From Methanomassiliicoccaceae archaeon (GTDB lineage Archaea > Thermoplasmatota > Thermoplasmata > Methanomassiliicoccales > Methanomethylophilaceae): a stretch of 42,182 nucleotides of DNA. The position numbers and the translations under genes are program-made. This document shows, piece after piece, positions 1 to 8,083 of the stretch. The stretch covers positions 1-42,182 of the forward strand of contig JAITWO010000039.1 in NCBI GenBank assembly GCA_031285205.1. Reading direction: 5' to 3'. The notes under the pieces are model-generated. The model saw nothing but the letters and a program-made list of their open reading frames with translations, was not told the origin of the DNA and searched no databases. Positions within the stretch are counted from its first letter, which is position 1; each line of letters begins with the position of its first letter.

Positions 1-671
1 AACGCCTTGTTGCCGCCGACCGTCCTCACCTCACCGAGTTGGTACATGACATCCGCTGCGCTCATCTTTTCTATCATGTCCTCAACAGTATCGAGTATCA
101 TCTGGTCCTTATGGTCGATGAACTGCATCCCGTCACCGGACGATATCTTGGGAACATCCAGTTTCGACAATCCTGCGGCGAACTCCCTGAACTTCTTCGC
201 TTCCTGTTTTTCCATGTTAATATTGTCGAACGATGCCTCCGTGCTCCTCACCATATCCAACGGTATTTTCAGGGAGTCGCACAACGCCATCGTGTGATGT
301 TCGTACGCTTCCGATACCACCGCGGTCGTCATTAGGCTGCTCATGTACATGATCACATCTGAACCGGGCATCGGTGACATATCCTTAACGAAATATTCAT
401 GGACGGAACTGTCCGTGGCGCCTGCCGCCTTCAGCAGCGGGACGATCGTCTTCAACGAATCCCCGGACCGTCTGTCCTCCCGGCTCAGGCCGAATGACAT
501 TATGTTGTCGTAGGACGTCAGCAGATCATATATCCTGCCGCCGTTCCGTATGAATCGGTCGCACATCCTCTTCATTGCGTTGGCAGATGACAGGAACCCC
601 GGCGCCGTGCATATCAGTTGCTTATCCTCAGTGAACCCCAGTTCGTCCATGTGGTTGTATTCCATTCTCAT
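1..671 (-). CDS. HAD-superfamily-like protein (archaeal COG4030/EhaR-like), partial
   Basis: The gene runs off the left edge, so its C-terminus is missing; about 223 residues are visible. The start at 671 overlaps the stop of the upstream formyltransferase-like gene by ATGA, so the two are probably co-translated. Segments such as SYDNIMSFGL, GDSLKTIVPLLKA, SEAYEHHTMALCD and a late EVRTVGG match my memory of an archaeal HAD-like family (COG4030 type, also found near energy-converting hydrogenase genes). In that family the N-terminus normally holds a DxD nucleophile motif. Here the equivalent stretch reads LICTAPGFLS and has no aspartate, so phosphatase activity is doubtful. The family assignment is from memory and tentative; it could be a different alpha-helical archaeal protein. 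No function is assigned. Confidence 0.45.
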   Translation of the reverse strand, partial: MRMEYNHMDELGFTEDKQLICTAPGFLSSANAMKRMCDRFIRNGGRIYDLLTSYDNIMSFGLSREDRRSGDSLKTIVPLLKAAGATDSSVHEYFVKDMSPMPGSDVIMYMSSLMTTAVVSEAYEHHTMALCDSLKIPLDMVRSTEASFDNINMEKQEAKKFREFAAGLSKLDVPKISSGDGMQFIDHKDQMILDTVEDMIEKMSAADVMYQLGEVRTVGGNKA

Positions 672-1495
672 TCACCGTCTATCGATCCGTCCACGTCCTC
701 TGAAAGATCGAACGGCCCTCTGAGCGGTCCGTCCCTGTAGTATGCCTTCTGTCCGACCATCTTCAGATTGCCGTCGGCGAATTGTTTTATTGTTGACACG
801 ATGAGCGGAAGTTCGCGTTTTGCGCCGCTGTTCCTTATCGCTGCGAACAGCGGCTCGTTCTCCCCTTCCTCTGCTTTTATCTGATCGAGCGTCTTGGTCC
901 TGAGCTTTTCATACATCTTCTCCCATAGCTCGTCGTATCTCCCGCCGCGTATCGGGAATCCGCAGAATGTCAGGGCTGCGCCTCTGTCCCATTCCTTGGT
1001 GCACAGATGTATCATCACTCCGTGCTGCCTCTCATCATCCCTGATCAACTGCCAGATGCACTCCTGCCAGGTGCCCTTCGGGCCTGTCGGCAGTGCCGGA
1101 TGCAGATTGATCAGGTCGTACGTCACGCATGTCTCATCGTCCACCCAAAGCATGTATCCTGCCAGAACGCCGATGCTGAAACCATATTTTGAGAGAAGTT
1201 CCCTCATCTCCTTCCCGTACTCGTTCCTCCAACCCTCCTGGTCGCTGTCCCAAAGGTCCGGGCGGAACGACTTCCATGATAATGCAACGAGCGGTATGCC
1301 GTAATCCTTCACCATTGCGAAGAACTGCTCCCTCTGTTCCTTCCTTGAGTTCGGTTCCTCTGTGTTGTCCCAGTTGCAGAATACGAACTCGATGTTGATG
1401 TCGAGCTTCCCGGCGGCCTTCTTTTCCATCACCGTTCTCAGCAGGTTCCTTGAACCGGGGCCCCTTCCCGTGGAGAACCATCCCAGTTTTAACAT
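668..1495 (-). CDS. Formyltransferase-fold protein, PurN-like
   Basis: This is a protein of about 275 residues with the formyl-transferase N-terminal fold used by glycinamide ribonucleotide formyltransferase and methionyl-tRNA formyltransferase. It begins with a beta strand and a Gly/Ser loop (STGRGPGSRNLL). The catalytic Asn-x-His is preserved in INLHPALP. A later HLCTKEWDRG supplies the Asp that follows the EE/EWDxG pattern of PurN. It is longer than bacterial PurN (about 200 residues) because of an extra C-terminal part. The start is uncertain: ATG at 1495 gives MLKLGWFSTG, and an in-frame GTG lies at 1504. It sits 3' of archease and overlaps the next gene by 4 bp. The substrate cannot be read from the sequence; GAR or another amine is possible. 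Confidence 0.65.
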   Translation of the reverse strand: MLKLGWFSTGRGPGSRNLLRTVMEKKAAGKLDINIEFVFCNWDNTEEPNSRKEQREQFFAMVKDYGIPLVALSWKSFRPDLWDSDQEGWRNEYGKEMRELLSKYGFSIGVLAGYMLWVDDETCVTYDLINLHPALPTGPKGTWQECIWQLIRDDERQHGVMIHLCTKEWDRGAALTFCGFPIRGGRYDELWEKMYEKLRTKTLDQIKAEEGENEPLFAAIRNSGAKRELPLIVSTIKQFADGNLKMVGQKAYYRDGPLRGPFDLSEDVDGSIDGE

Positions 1496-1522
1496 GTCGG
1501 TCACTATGCGGTATGAGTATAT

Positions 1523-1930
1523 TTACACATCGAACAGTACCGTCACCGACGGTTCGTTCTCGTTTATGTTCATCATGTGGTACGTTATCGCCTTTATCTC
1601 CGTCTTCGGCCTGTGCTTCCTGAGGTCGAGCGTTTCGCCGTGCGCGATGCATGACACCTCATTCCCGTTGAATCTGACGGTGAACGACGACATGACCGCC
1701 GAATCCGCATCCATCATGAACAATAATTCGGAAAGGAACAGATGCAGACGCGATTCCGCATCCTCCGCCACCACGGTAAGCGAGAACTTCTCCTTCTTTT
1801 CTATCGTTCCGATATCGACCATCTGGTCGAACAGCGCATATGCTGCATTCTCGAAGCATTCTTCCAATGTGCTTCCCGTACATTTCACCAGAATGTCGGC
1901 GGTGTGCTCCAGGGTCTCGTACCTCATCAT
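1523..1930 (-). CDS. Archease, activator of the RtcB RNA ligase
   Basis: This small acidic protein of about 135 residues matches archease. It starts MMRYETLEHTADI (the hallmark Tyr...HTADI), has a middle LHLFLSELLF helix, then EIKAITYH and an aspartate near the C-terminus (VLFDV). These are the metal-site and RtcB-contact regions of the family. Archease speeds guanylylation and turnover of the tRNA ligase RtcB, which joins tRNA exons after intron removal; rtcB itself is not in this window. ATG codons at 1930 and 1927 fit family length; an in-frame ATG at 1960 would add ten residues. The gene is divergent from the aspartate dehydrogenase gene, and an AT-rich stretch around 1977-1992 may hold its promoter. 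Confidence 0.85.
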   Translation of the reverse strand: MMRYETLEHTADILVKCTGSTLEECFENAAYALFDQMVDIGTIEKKEKFSLTVVAEDAESRLHLFLSELLFMMDADSAVMSSFTVRFNGNEVSCIAHGETLDLRKHRPKTEIKAITYHMMNINENEPSVTVLFDV

Positions 1931-2015
1931 ATGAACAATGCGGACGTCCTTAATCTTCATTTCGCAGACCGCATGAAAATAATATATTAATACAAGCAGA
2001 ACAGTAATTAACAGT

Positions 2016-2822
2016 ATGCGTTTGGCGATCGTTGGTTGCGGGTCGATTGGAAGTGAGTTGGCGGAGGCCGCCGACGGAATGACCGAGGTCAAGAGGATCT
2101 ATCTTTTGGACCAGAGGGGGCTGGCGGCGGAGGCCCTGGCCTCGAAGCTGAAGAAGGCGGAGGCGGTACGCTCCATTGAAGGAGAGCTGTACCATTGCGA
2201 CCTCGTGATCGAAGCGGCGAGCCAGAACGCCGCCAGGGAGATAATACCCAAGGTCGTCGGCAGAGGCGTTGACATAATGATAATGTCCGTCGGTGCTCTC
2301 GTGGACGACGATTACCGTAACAACGTGTACGCGACCGCCCGTAACACGGGTGCGAGGATACTTGTCCCCTCGGGTGCGCTGTGCGGCACCGATGCGTTAA
2401 GTTCGGCGTCCGTGGGGAATATCGATCTGGTGAGGCTGATAACTACAAAGAACCCGGAAAGCATTGAGGATGTTCCGTACCTCAAGAAGAAGGGCATAGA
2501 CCTCTCCGGGATCAAAGGGCCGACGGTGATATATGAGGGGACTGCCAGAGAGGCCGTCAAACTGTTCCCGAAGAACGTCAACGTTGCGGCAACTGTGAGC
2601 ATAATGGGGGTCGGCTTCGACAGGACTCAGGTCACGGTTATAGCTGACCCTGCCGCACAGGCCAACTCTCACGAGCTCATCGTCAAGGGGGATTTTGGCG
2701 AGATAGTATCAAAGAGCAGTAATGTCCCGTCCGTTTACAACCCGTCAACAAGCCACCTTGCCGCACTGTCAGCCATATCCGCATTGAAAAGAATAATACG
2801 GAATGATTGGGTAGGCATCTGA
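2016..2822 (+). CDS. nadX: L-aspartate dehydrogenase
   Basis: A 268-residue NAD(P)-dependent dehydrogenase that converts L-aspartate to iminoaspartate, the first step of NAD synthesis in many archaea. The N-terminus carries the Rossmann motif LAIVGCGSIGSEL (residues 3-15). A central SVGAL and VPSGALCG segment and the catalytic region ANSHELIVKGDFGE near residue 220 match the family, including the active-site His. nadA and nadC, its usual partners, are not adjacent. Its TGA shares bases with the ATG of the following M24 peptidase (TGATG at 2820-2824), implying translational coupling. Assignment rests on motif and length agreement with NadX. Confidence 0.88.
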   Translation: MRLAIVGCGSIGSELAEAADGMTEVKRIYLLDQRGLAAEALASKLKKAEAVRSIEGELYHCDLVIEAASQNAAREIIPKVVGRGVDIMIMSVGALVDDDYRNNVYATARNTGARILVPSGALCGTDALSSASVGNIDLVRLITTKNPESIEDVPYLKKKGIDLSGIKGPTVIYEGTAREAVKLFPKNVNVAATVSIMGVGFDRTQVTVIADPAAQANSHELIVKGDFGEIVSKSSNVPSVYNPSTSHLAALSAISALKRIIRNDWVGI

Positions 2823-3904
2823 TGCACATGTCCAGAGCACAAAGGATCGCATCCTCTGCGGGGATGGATGCCGTAGTGATATCGAATGGCACCTCGCCGT
2901 TCCTTGACCCCGTCTTCTGGTACGTCACGGAGCAGACATCGGGAACATTCGAAGGGTCGTTCGCCGTGATATCAAAGGATGGCGGGCTGGATGTCGTGAC
3001 CGGCAGGCTCGAGGAGACGACCGCTAAGAAGGGAAAGGGGAATGTGCATGTCTACGAAACACGCGATGATATGGAGTCAATATTCAAAGGATTGCTGAAA
3101 GGATGCGGACGCATCGGAATATCGGGGCGGTCGGTATCATACAACGCCTCCGAATATCTGAAAAAGGTCTCCGGCGCGGAATTGACGGATGTCTCCGCTA
3201 AGATCGCCGGCGTCATCGCGATAAAGGACCGCAAAGAGATCACAGAGATAAGGAAGGCGTGCGGCGTGACATCGAAGACCGCATCAGAGATACCCGGGAT
3301 GCTGCATCGTGGGATGACAGAGAAGGAAGCGTCACGGCTCATCGACTCCGATATGAGGGATAACGGCGGAACGGGGAACGCATTCGAGACGATCGCGGCG
3401 TTCGGCCCGAACTCTGCGGAACCGCATTACCGCCCTTCGGACCGCAGACTCAAGAAGGGGGATGCCGCCCTTTTTGATTTCGGTTCCATGCACGGGATGT
3501 ACTGCTCCGACCTCACCAGGACCGTGTTCTTCGGAAAAACAGATGACATCCTTGAGAGGGCATACGCCGTTGTCCTCAAGGCCAAGGATGCGGGGATGCG
3601 GGAGATGTATGACGGCGCTCCGGCGAAGGATGCTGACACGGCGGCAAGGAACATAATAGACGGCAGCGAGTTCAAAGGGATGTTCATACACTCATTCGGC
3701 CACGGCATCGGGATGAGCATTCACGAATCTCCGTCGGTGTCGCACAGATCCGAAGATATATTGAAAGAGGGGATGGTCGTGTCAGCCGAACCCGGGATAT
3801 ACATACCCGGAACGGGAGGCATAAGGATAGAGGATACCGTCCTTATCACCAAGGGCGGACATGAGGTCCTTACAGAGTTCGATCAAAGCTTTACGGTGAT
3901 ATGA
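2822..3904 (+). CDS. M24-family metallopeptidase (Xaa-Pro aminopeptidase/dipeptidase)
   Basis: A 360-residue cytosolic peptidase with a creatinase-like N-terminal domain and a C-terminal pita-bread domain. All five metal ligands are visible: Asp219 in LFDFGS, Asp230 in CSDLTRT, His294 in FGHGIG, Glu323 in SAEPGIY and Glu337 in RIEDTV. This set predicts a two-metal proline-specific aminopeptidase or dipeptidase. The start is set by the TGATG overlap with the upstream gene; ATG at 2828 is an alternative. The 3' end overlaps the TldD start (ATGA at 3901-3904). The position between NadX and TldD/TldE suggests one transcript with several peptide-degrading enzymes. Confidence 0.85.
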   Translation: MHMSRAQRIASSAGMDAVVISNGTSPFLDPVFWYVTEQTSGTFEGSFAVISKDGGLDVVTGRLEETTAKKGKGNVHVYETRDDMESIFKGLLKGCGRIGISGRSVSYNASEYLKKVSGAELTDVSAKIAGVIAIKDRKEITEIRKACGVTSKTASEIPGMLHRGMTEKEASRLIDSDMRDNGGTGNAFETIAAFGPNSAEPHYRPSDRRLKKGDAALFDFGSMHGMYCSDLTRTVFFGKTDDILERAYAVVLKAKDAGMREMYDGAPAKDADTAARNIIDGSEFKGMFIHSFGHGIGMSIHESPSVSHRSEDILKEGMVVSAEPGIYIPGTGGIRIEDTVLITKGGHEVLTEFDQSFTVI

Positions 3905-5274
3905 TGCACCATATGTTATCAAAAAGTGTTGCTAAGATGCAGGACCTTGGCGCAGAGTTCTGTGACGCGAAATATCAGAAGATAAAGAGCATCGGCATCC
4001 AGTCGGTGAACGGCGACATACGTCACCTTTCCGATAAGGTGATGGGAGGGGTCTGCCTTCGCGCATGGGTCGGCGGAAGATGGGGATATCACACATCGAC
4101 GTCATTCACCGCCGATGACATCATCAGTGCTGCGGAGACGGCGGTCGCGAATGCGTCCGGCTCTCCGAAAGGAAATGTCGAACTTAACGTGAAGATCATT
4201 AAAAAGAGCAGGAGCCAGAATGTAAAGGTCCACCCTGATGACGTGGACATGGATGAAAAGGTCAGGGCGGTGCTGGACCTCGATTCATCACAGAAAAGGG
4301 ACCGGGTACTGAACAGGATCGGCAGCTACAGCGAAGAGATAAATAACAACATCTTGATCAATTCCGCCGGGTCCGAGATAGAGTGGGAAGAGATCAGGAC
4401 ACGGTTCAGGGCGATGAGCGTCGCATCCGACGGCCAAAGGATGGAACGATATTATAACGGGCCGGACGGGACATGCGGCTTTGAACTGATAAAGAACGCG
4501 GACGTTGAATCGCTCGGACGGAATACCGCCGAGGAGGCGGTAGCGACACTTCGCGCGAAGCGCACGCCGAGCGGGCCCATGACCGTGATCAGCGACCCTA
4601 TGATCTCCGGGCTGCTCGCACATGAGGTGATGGGGCATGCATCGGAGGCTGACGAGATAGTGAAGAAGAGATCGTTCCTCACTGATGCTGTCGGAAAGAG
4701 GGTGGCATCCGATGTCGTATCCATGTACGACGACGGCACCGTGGAAGGTGCGCACGGTACGATCATCTATGACGACGAGGGAACGCCCGCATCGCGCACC
4801 AGGATCATCAAGGACGGCATCTACGTGGGATATATGCACACCCTCGAGAGCGCATCCCTCATGAATGTTCAGCCGACAGGCAACGGAAGGGCGGAGAACT
4901 TCGGGAAGAGGATATGGGCACGTATGACGAACACATTCTTCGGCCCCGGCGACAGGACACTTGATGATCTCATAGCGGACACTAAAAAAGGAATTCTCTG
5001 CGATAAGATGGTCAACGGGATGGAAGATCCTGTCGGAGGAGGGTTCGAGGCCAAGGTGCTGCGCGGCTTCATGATAGAAAACGGGAAGATCACCGATATG
5101 TTACGCTCATTCACACTCACTGGCCGTGCGCTGGAGATACTCCGCACCATGGACGCCGCCACCAAAGAGGTCGTGTTCGACGGCGGCATGTGCGGAAAGG
5201 GGATAGAGGACTGGGTGAACGTGTCATCAGGAGGGCCGTACTGCCGGTCCGGTATGATTGTCGGAGGCGGATGA
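3901..5274 (+). CDS. tldD: TldD-type metalloprotease subunit
   Basis: A 457-residue TldD/PmbA family protein. The zinc-binding HExxxH is present as HEVMGHASEADE starting at His241, so this is the catalytic subunit. The C-terminal half has the family blocks DDEGTPASRTRIIKDG, GNGRAENF and GMCGKGIEDWVNVSSGGP. TldD and TldE form a heterodimeric peptidase that unfolds and cleaves unstructured peptides and, in bacteria, trims microcins and the antitoxin CcdA. It follows the M24 peptidase with a 4-bp overlap, and its TldE partner begins 2 nt after its stop. The first ATG at 3901 was chosen because of the overlap; ATGs at 3904 and 3913 are possible. Confidence 0.9.
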   Translation: MMHHMLSKSVAKMQDLGAEFCDAKYQKIKSIGIQSVNGDIRHLSDKVMGGVCLRAWVGGRWGYHTSTSFTADDIISAAETAVANASGSPKGNVELNVKIIKKSRSQNVKVHPDDVDMDEKVRAVLDLDSSQKRDRVLNRIGSYSEEINNNILINSAGSEIEWEEIRTRFRAMSVASDGQRMERYYNGPDGTCGFELIKNADVESLGRNTAEEAVATLRAKRTPSGPMTVISDPMISGLLAHEVMGHASEADEIVKKRSFLTDAVGKRVASDVVSMYDDGTVEGAHGTIIYDDEGTPASRTRIIKDGIYVGYMHTLESASLMNVQPTGNGRAENFGKRIWARMTNTFFGPGDRTLDDLIADTKKGILCDKMVNGMEDPVGGGFEAKVLRGFMIENGKITDMLRSFTLTGRALEILRTMDAATKEVVFDGGMCGKGIEDWVNVSSGGPYCRSGMIVGGG

Positions 5275-5275
5275 T

Positions 5276-6595
5276 ATGGATCTGAGTGAGATCGCCGTCA
5301 GTTCACTGAGGCATGCGAAGGATATGGACCATGCGGAATCGTATGTTGTCAGAAGTGTCATACGTTCCGCATACATCGACGGCGGAAGGATAAGCAACAT
5401 TGAGACCAAAACAGACTCGGGGATGTGCATCAGAGTAGCGAACGACGGCAGACTCGGAAGGGCGTGCGTCACGCTCAGCGATGAGGGTTCGGCCGGATCG
5501 TGTGCAAGGTCCGCGGTCCGTGTTTCCTCCTTCTCGCCGAAGAACAGCATGTTCAGAGGATATCCCTCGCCGTCGAGGTCCCTCATAAGAACGGATGTCT
5601 TCGATGACAGGATCGATAACATCACCGATGACGGACTGAAGGAGATATTATCGGCGGTCATAGATTCATGCGATACGGACATCCCGAGAGGGCTGCTCAG
5701 GCTCTCGACCATCAGATCGGCGGTCGCGAACAGCAACGGTCTTCTGACAGAGCACAGGAGCACGATGATGTACGGCCACTTCACATCGATGTTCCGTGGG
5801 ACGAAGAACGGCGAAGGCACCGAATCGGTGCACGGTACGTCGTTGACATTGGACCCGGAGCGCATAGGAAAAGAGTTGGGAAGGAAGGCCAGGGCGTCAG
5901 CAGAGGCGAGGCCGTTCAGAGGAAAGAAAAAAATAACGATGATACTGCCGCCGTGCGAGCTTGGCGACATGATCATGTCCTCGGCCGGCTCGGCGCTGAA
6001 CGGCGAGAATGTGCATTATATGCGCAGCCCCTGGACCGATAAGTTGGATACGAAGGTTGCGTCCGATGTGCTTACGATGACCGATGACCCAGGGACACCG
6101 GGGCCGCTGTGCTCCGCATTCGATGACGAGGGCACCCCGTCCGAAAAGAAGGTTCTCGTTGAGAACGGTGTGTTGAAGAGCTTCATAAGGGACAGTTTCA
6201 TCGGCAGCAGCACAGGCAACGGGATGCGCCGTAATTCAACGGATGCGCAGAACATCTATTGTTCGGCGGTCGGCATCAGGCCGATGAACATGATCATCTC
6301 CGCGGGAAGGCACACCCGGGAGGACATCATATCGCAGACCGATCACGGGATACTGGTGGAGAAGTTCGCGTGGCCGGAGGCCGACCCGCTGACGGGGAGG
6401 TTCGGCCTGGAGGTCAGATGCGGATATCTGATACGCAGAGGAAAGGTGGTTGGCACGGTGAACAATGCGCTGATGATGGGCAACATGTTCGATGCGCTGG
6501 CCGATATCGATCTCATAGGGAGCGACGGCGAGAACATGGGCTGTATCACGGTCCCGACGATGAGCTTCTCGGGCATGGAACTTGCAGGGAATTAA
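5276..6595 (+). CDS. tldE: TldE/PmbA-type metalloprotease partner subunit
   Basis: A 439-residue second member of the TldD/PmbA family directly after tldD. It lacks HExxxH: the equivalent region reads LPPCELGDMIMSSAG. This is the normal state of TldE, the non-catalytic half of the heterodimer. The block FDDEGTPSEKKVLVENG aligns with the matching block in TldD, and the C-terminus ends with the MSFSGM region of the family. The start at 5276 follows the tldD stop with one base between. The TAA stop overlaps by 4 bp the TAA of the convergent cyclophilin-like gene, leaving no room for a separate terminator. Confidence 0.88.
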   Translation: MDLSEIAVSSLRHAKDMDHAESYVVRSVIRSAYIDGGRISNIETKTDSGMCIRVANDGRLGRACVTLSDEGSAGSCARSAVRVSSFSPKNSMFRGYPSPSRSLIRTDVFDDRIDNITDDGLKEILSAVIDSCDTDIPRGLLRLSTIRSAVANSNGLLTEHRSTMMYGHFTSMFRGTKNGEGTESVHGTSLTLDPERIGKELGRKARASAEARPFRGKKKITMILPPCELGDMIMSSAGSALNGENVHYMRSPWTDKLDTKVASDVLTMTDDPGTPGPLCSAFDDEGTPSEKKVLVENGVLKSFIRDSFIGSSTGNGMRRNSTDAQNIYCSAVGIRPMNMIISAGRHTREDIISQTDHGILVEKFAWPEADPLTGRFGLEVRCGYLIRRGKVVGTVNNALMMGNMFDALADIDLIGSDGENMGCITVPTMSFSGMELAGN

Positions 6596-6963
6596 AAGGA
6601 GCGCTCCAAGGTTATGCGCATCCTGTCCCCGGACATCTCCATGTCCGCACACTCACCTTCCACGGACCCTATCCTTTTCATCGGGAATGAGGATATCGGA
6701 CGGTCATCGATGCTCAGCGGCGTGGGCCCGAAGAATACGGACACTGCATCAGCTTCCGGCCAATACGCGATATCCCCTTTCAGGAACACCGTTTGGTCGC
6801 CGGCAGCTTTACTGTCGAGCCTCATCTCGAAATACATCTGAGATCCGAGCATGTTGATTCCCGCTGTGAACGGCAGCGACAGCCATATCTCATTCGATAT
6901 GTCCGAATCGTCGAGGACAGCGGACCATTCGCCGCATCTGGTCCTTATCTTGATACGGTTCAT
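6592..6963 (-). CDS. Cyclophilin-like fold protein (DUF369/PF04126 family)
   Basis: A 123-residue protein with the short archaeal and bacterial cyclophilin-like fold. Visible family signs are the N-terminal KIRT...GEWSAVL strand, LPFTAGIN, GDIAYWPEADAVSVFFGPTP and the closing residues after PISSFPMKRIG. Members are small beta-barrels without proven prolyl isomerase activity, and their role is unknown. The ATG at 6963 lies one base after the ilvC stop, so it is probably expressed from the ilvBC transcript. Its stop overlaps that of tldE on the other strand. Confidence 0.75.
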   Translation of the reverse strand: MNRIKIRTRCGEWSAVLDDSDISNEIWLSLPFTAGINMLGSQMYFEMRLDSKAAGDQTVFLKGDIAYWPEADAVSVFFGPTPLSIDDRPISSFPMKRIGSVEGECADMEMSGDRMRITLERSF

Positions 6964-6964
6964 G

Positions 6965-7951
6965 TCACTTCTTTCTCTCGAACAGCGCCCTTATGTCCTT
7001 TCCCACTTTTTCCAGTTCCAGGGATGATTCGTCGGCTTCCATCTTCTTCAGATCTTTGAGGCCGTTCCTCCATTCCGCGCGCCATTCATCCTTGAACTTG
7101 CCGGATTCGATATCAGCGAGTATTGACCTCATCCCTTCTTTTGATTCCTTTGTTATCACGCGGTCCCTTCTTGTGAGCCCACCGAACTCCGCTGTGTTCG
7201 AGACCACATACCACATCTTCGAGAATCCTCCGGCCTGTATCAGGTCCACGATCAGTTTGACCTCATGCAGCACCTCGAAGTATGCTATCTCCGGCGGGTA
7301 CCCGCCCTCTCTCAGCGTTTCGTAACCTGCCTTTATCATTGCCGTGACGCCGCCGCAGAGCACTGCCTGCTCTCCGAACAGGTCCGACTTCGTCTCGAAG
7401 TCGAACGACGTCTCAAATACGCCGGCCCTTGTCGACCCTATCCCCTTCGCCAGTGCGAGCGCGATCTTCTTCGCGTTGCCCGTGCTGTCCCTGTACACCG
7501 ATATCAGCGCGGGGACCCCGAACCCTTCCAGGTATGCTATCCTCTCCATGTCGCCGGGGGACTTGGGGGCCATCATTATCACGTCGATGCCCTCCGGAGG
7601 GCTGATCAGTTTGTATGTTATCGAAAACCCGTGGGCGAACTCCAGTGCTGCGCCCTTTTTCATATTCGGTTCGACCATCTCCTTGTACAGGTCCGGCTGC
7701 ACCTCATCCGGAAGCAGCATCATCACCACGTCCGCCCCTTTCACCGCATCCGGTATCTCCGCTACCTTGAGGCCGTCCTCCTTCGCCTTGCTCCAGGATG
7801 CCCCGTTCTTCCTTACGCCGACGGTGACGTTCAGCCCGGAGTCGTGGAGACAGAGCGCCTGTGCCCTTCCCTGCGCCCCGTAGCCGAGCACCGCGATCTT
7901 CTTGCCTTTCAGAACATTCAGGTCAGCATCCGAATCGTGATAGATGTCCAT
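6965..7951 (-). CDS. ilvC: Ketol-acid reductoisomerase (class I)
   Basis: A 328-residue enzyme that isomerises and reduces acetolactate or acetohydroxybutyrate in valine, leucine and isoleucine synthesis. The nucleotide-binding motif is GYGAQGRAQAL (from Gly23). The catalytic groups are present: His in EFAHGFS, Lys in APKSPG, the Mg ligands in DLFGEQAVLCGG and EIAYFEVLHEVK, and Ser in VVSNTAEFG. APKSPGDMER differs from the commoner PKGPGHTVR by having Asp in place of His, but the core residues are intact. Length fits the short class I form. A clear AAGGTG site precedes the ATG, after a GCGCA/TGCGC hairpin in the ilvB-ilvC spacer. It lies downstream of ilvB on the same strand. Confidence 0.93.
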   Translation of the reverse strand: MDIYHDSDADLNVLKGKKIAVLGYGAQGRAQALCLHDSGLNVTVGVRKNGASWSKAKEDGLKVAEIPDAVKGADVVMMLLPDEVQPDLYKEMVEPNMKKGAALEFAHGFSITYKLISPPEGIDVIMMAPKSPGDMERIAYLEGFGVPALISVYRDSTGNAKKIALALAKGIGSTRAGVFETSFDFETKSDLFGEQAVLCGGVTAMIKAGYETLREGGYPPEIAYFEVLHEVKLIVDLIQAGGFSKMWYVVSNTAEFGGLTRRDRVITKESKEGMRSILADIESGKFKDEWRAEWRNGLKDLKKMEADESSLELEKVGKDIRALFERKK

Positions 7952-8083
7952 TTTCTAACACCTTTAGCGCACGCATGCGCTCATAGGACTAAAAGGTATC
8001 CGTTAGTTCCAGGCATTCTGTACGGCCGCAGTGTGCAACGCCCTGCGTGAGCGATATGAATGCTGTGTGCTGCTCTGATCCTC
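7952..8083 (-). other. ilvB-ilvC spacer with a short hairpin
   Basis: This 132-nt gap separates ilvB from ilvC. Near the ilvC side lies a 5-bp perfect stem (GCGCA-TGCG-TGCGC on the minus strand, about 7964-7980), then the AAGGTG ribosome binding site. I see no gene, and no small regulatory subunit (ilvH/ilvN) is encoded here. Confidence 0.4.

Noticed and set aside
6236-6690. Overlapping open frames around the tldE end on both strands
   Set aside because: They shadow tldE and the cyclophilin-like gene, have no start signals and show Arg/His/Gly-rich compositions typical of wrong frames in GC-rich DNA.
7265-8050. A 261-residue plus-strand frame opposite ilvC
   Set aside because: It is antisense to a fully conserved ilvC, rich in His, Arg and Leu, and resembles no protein family.
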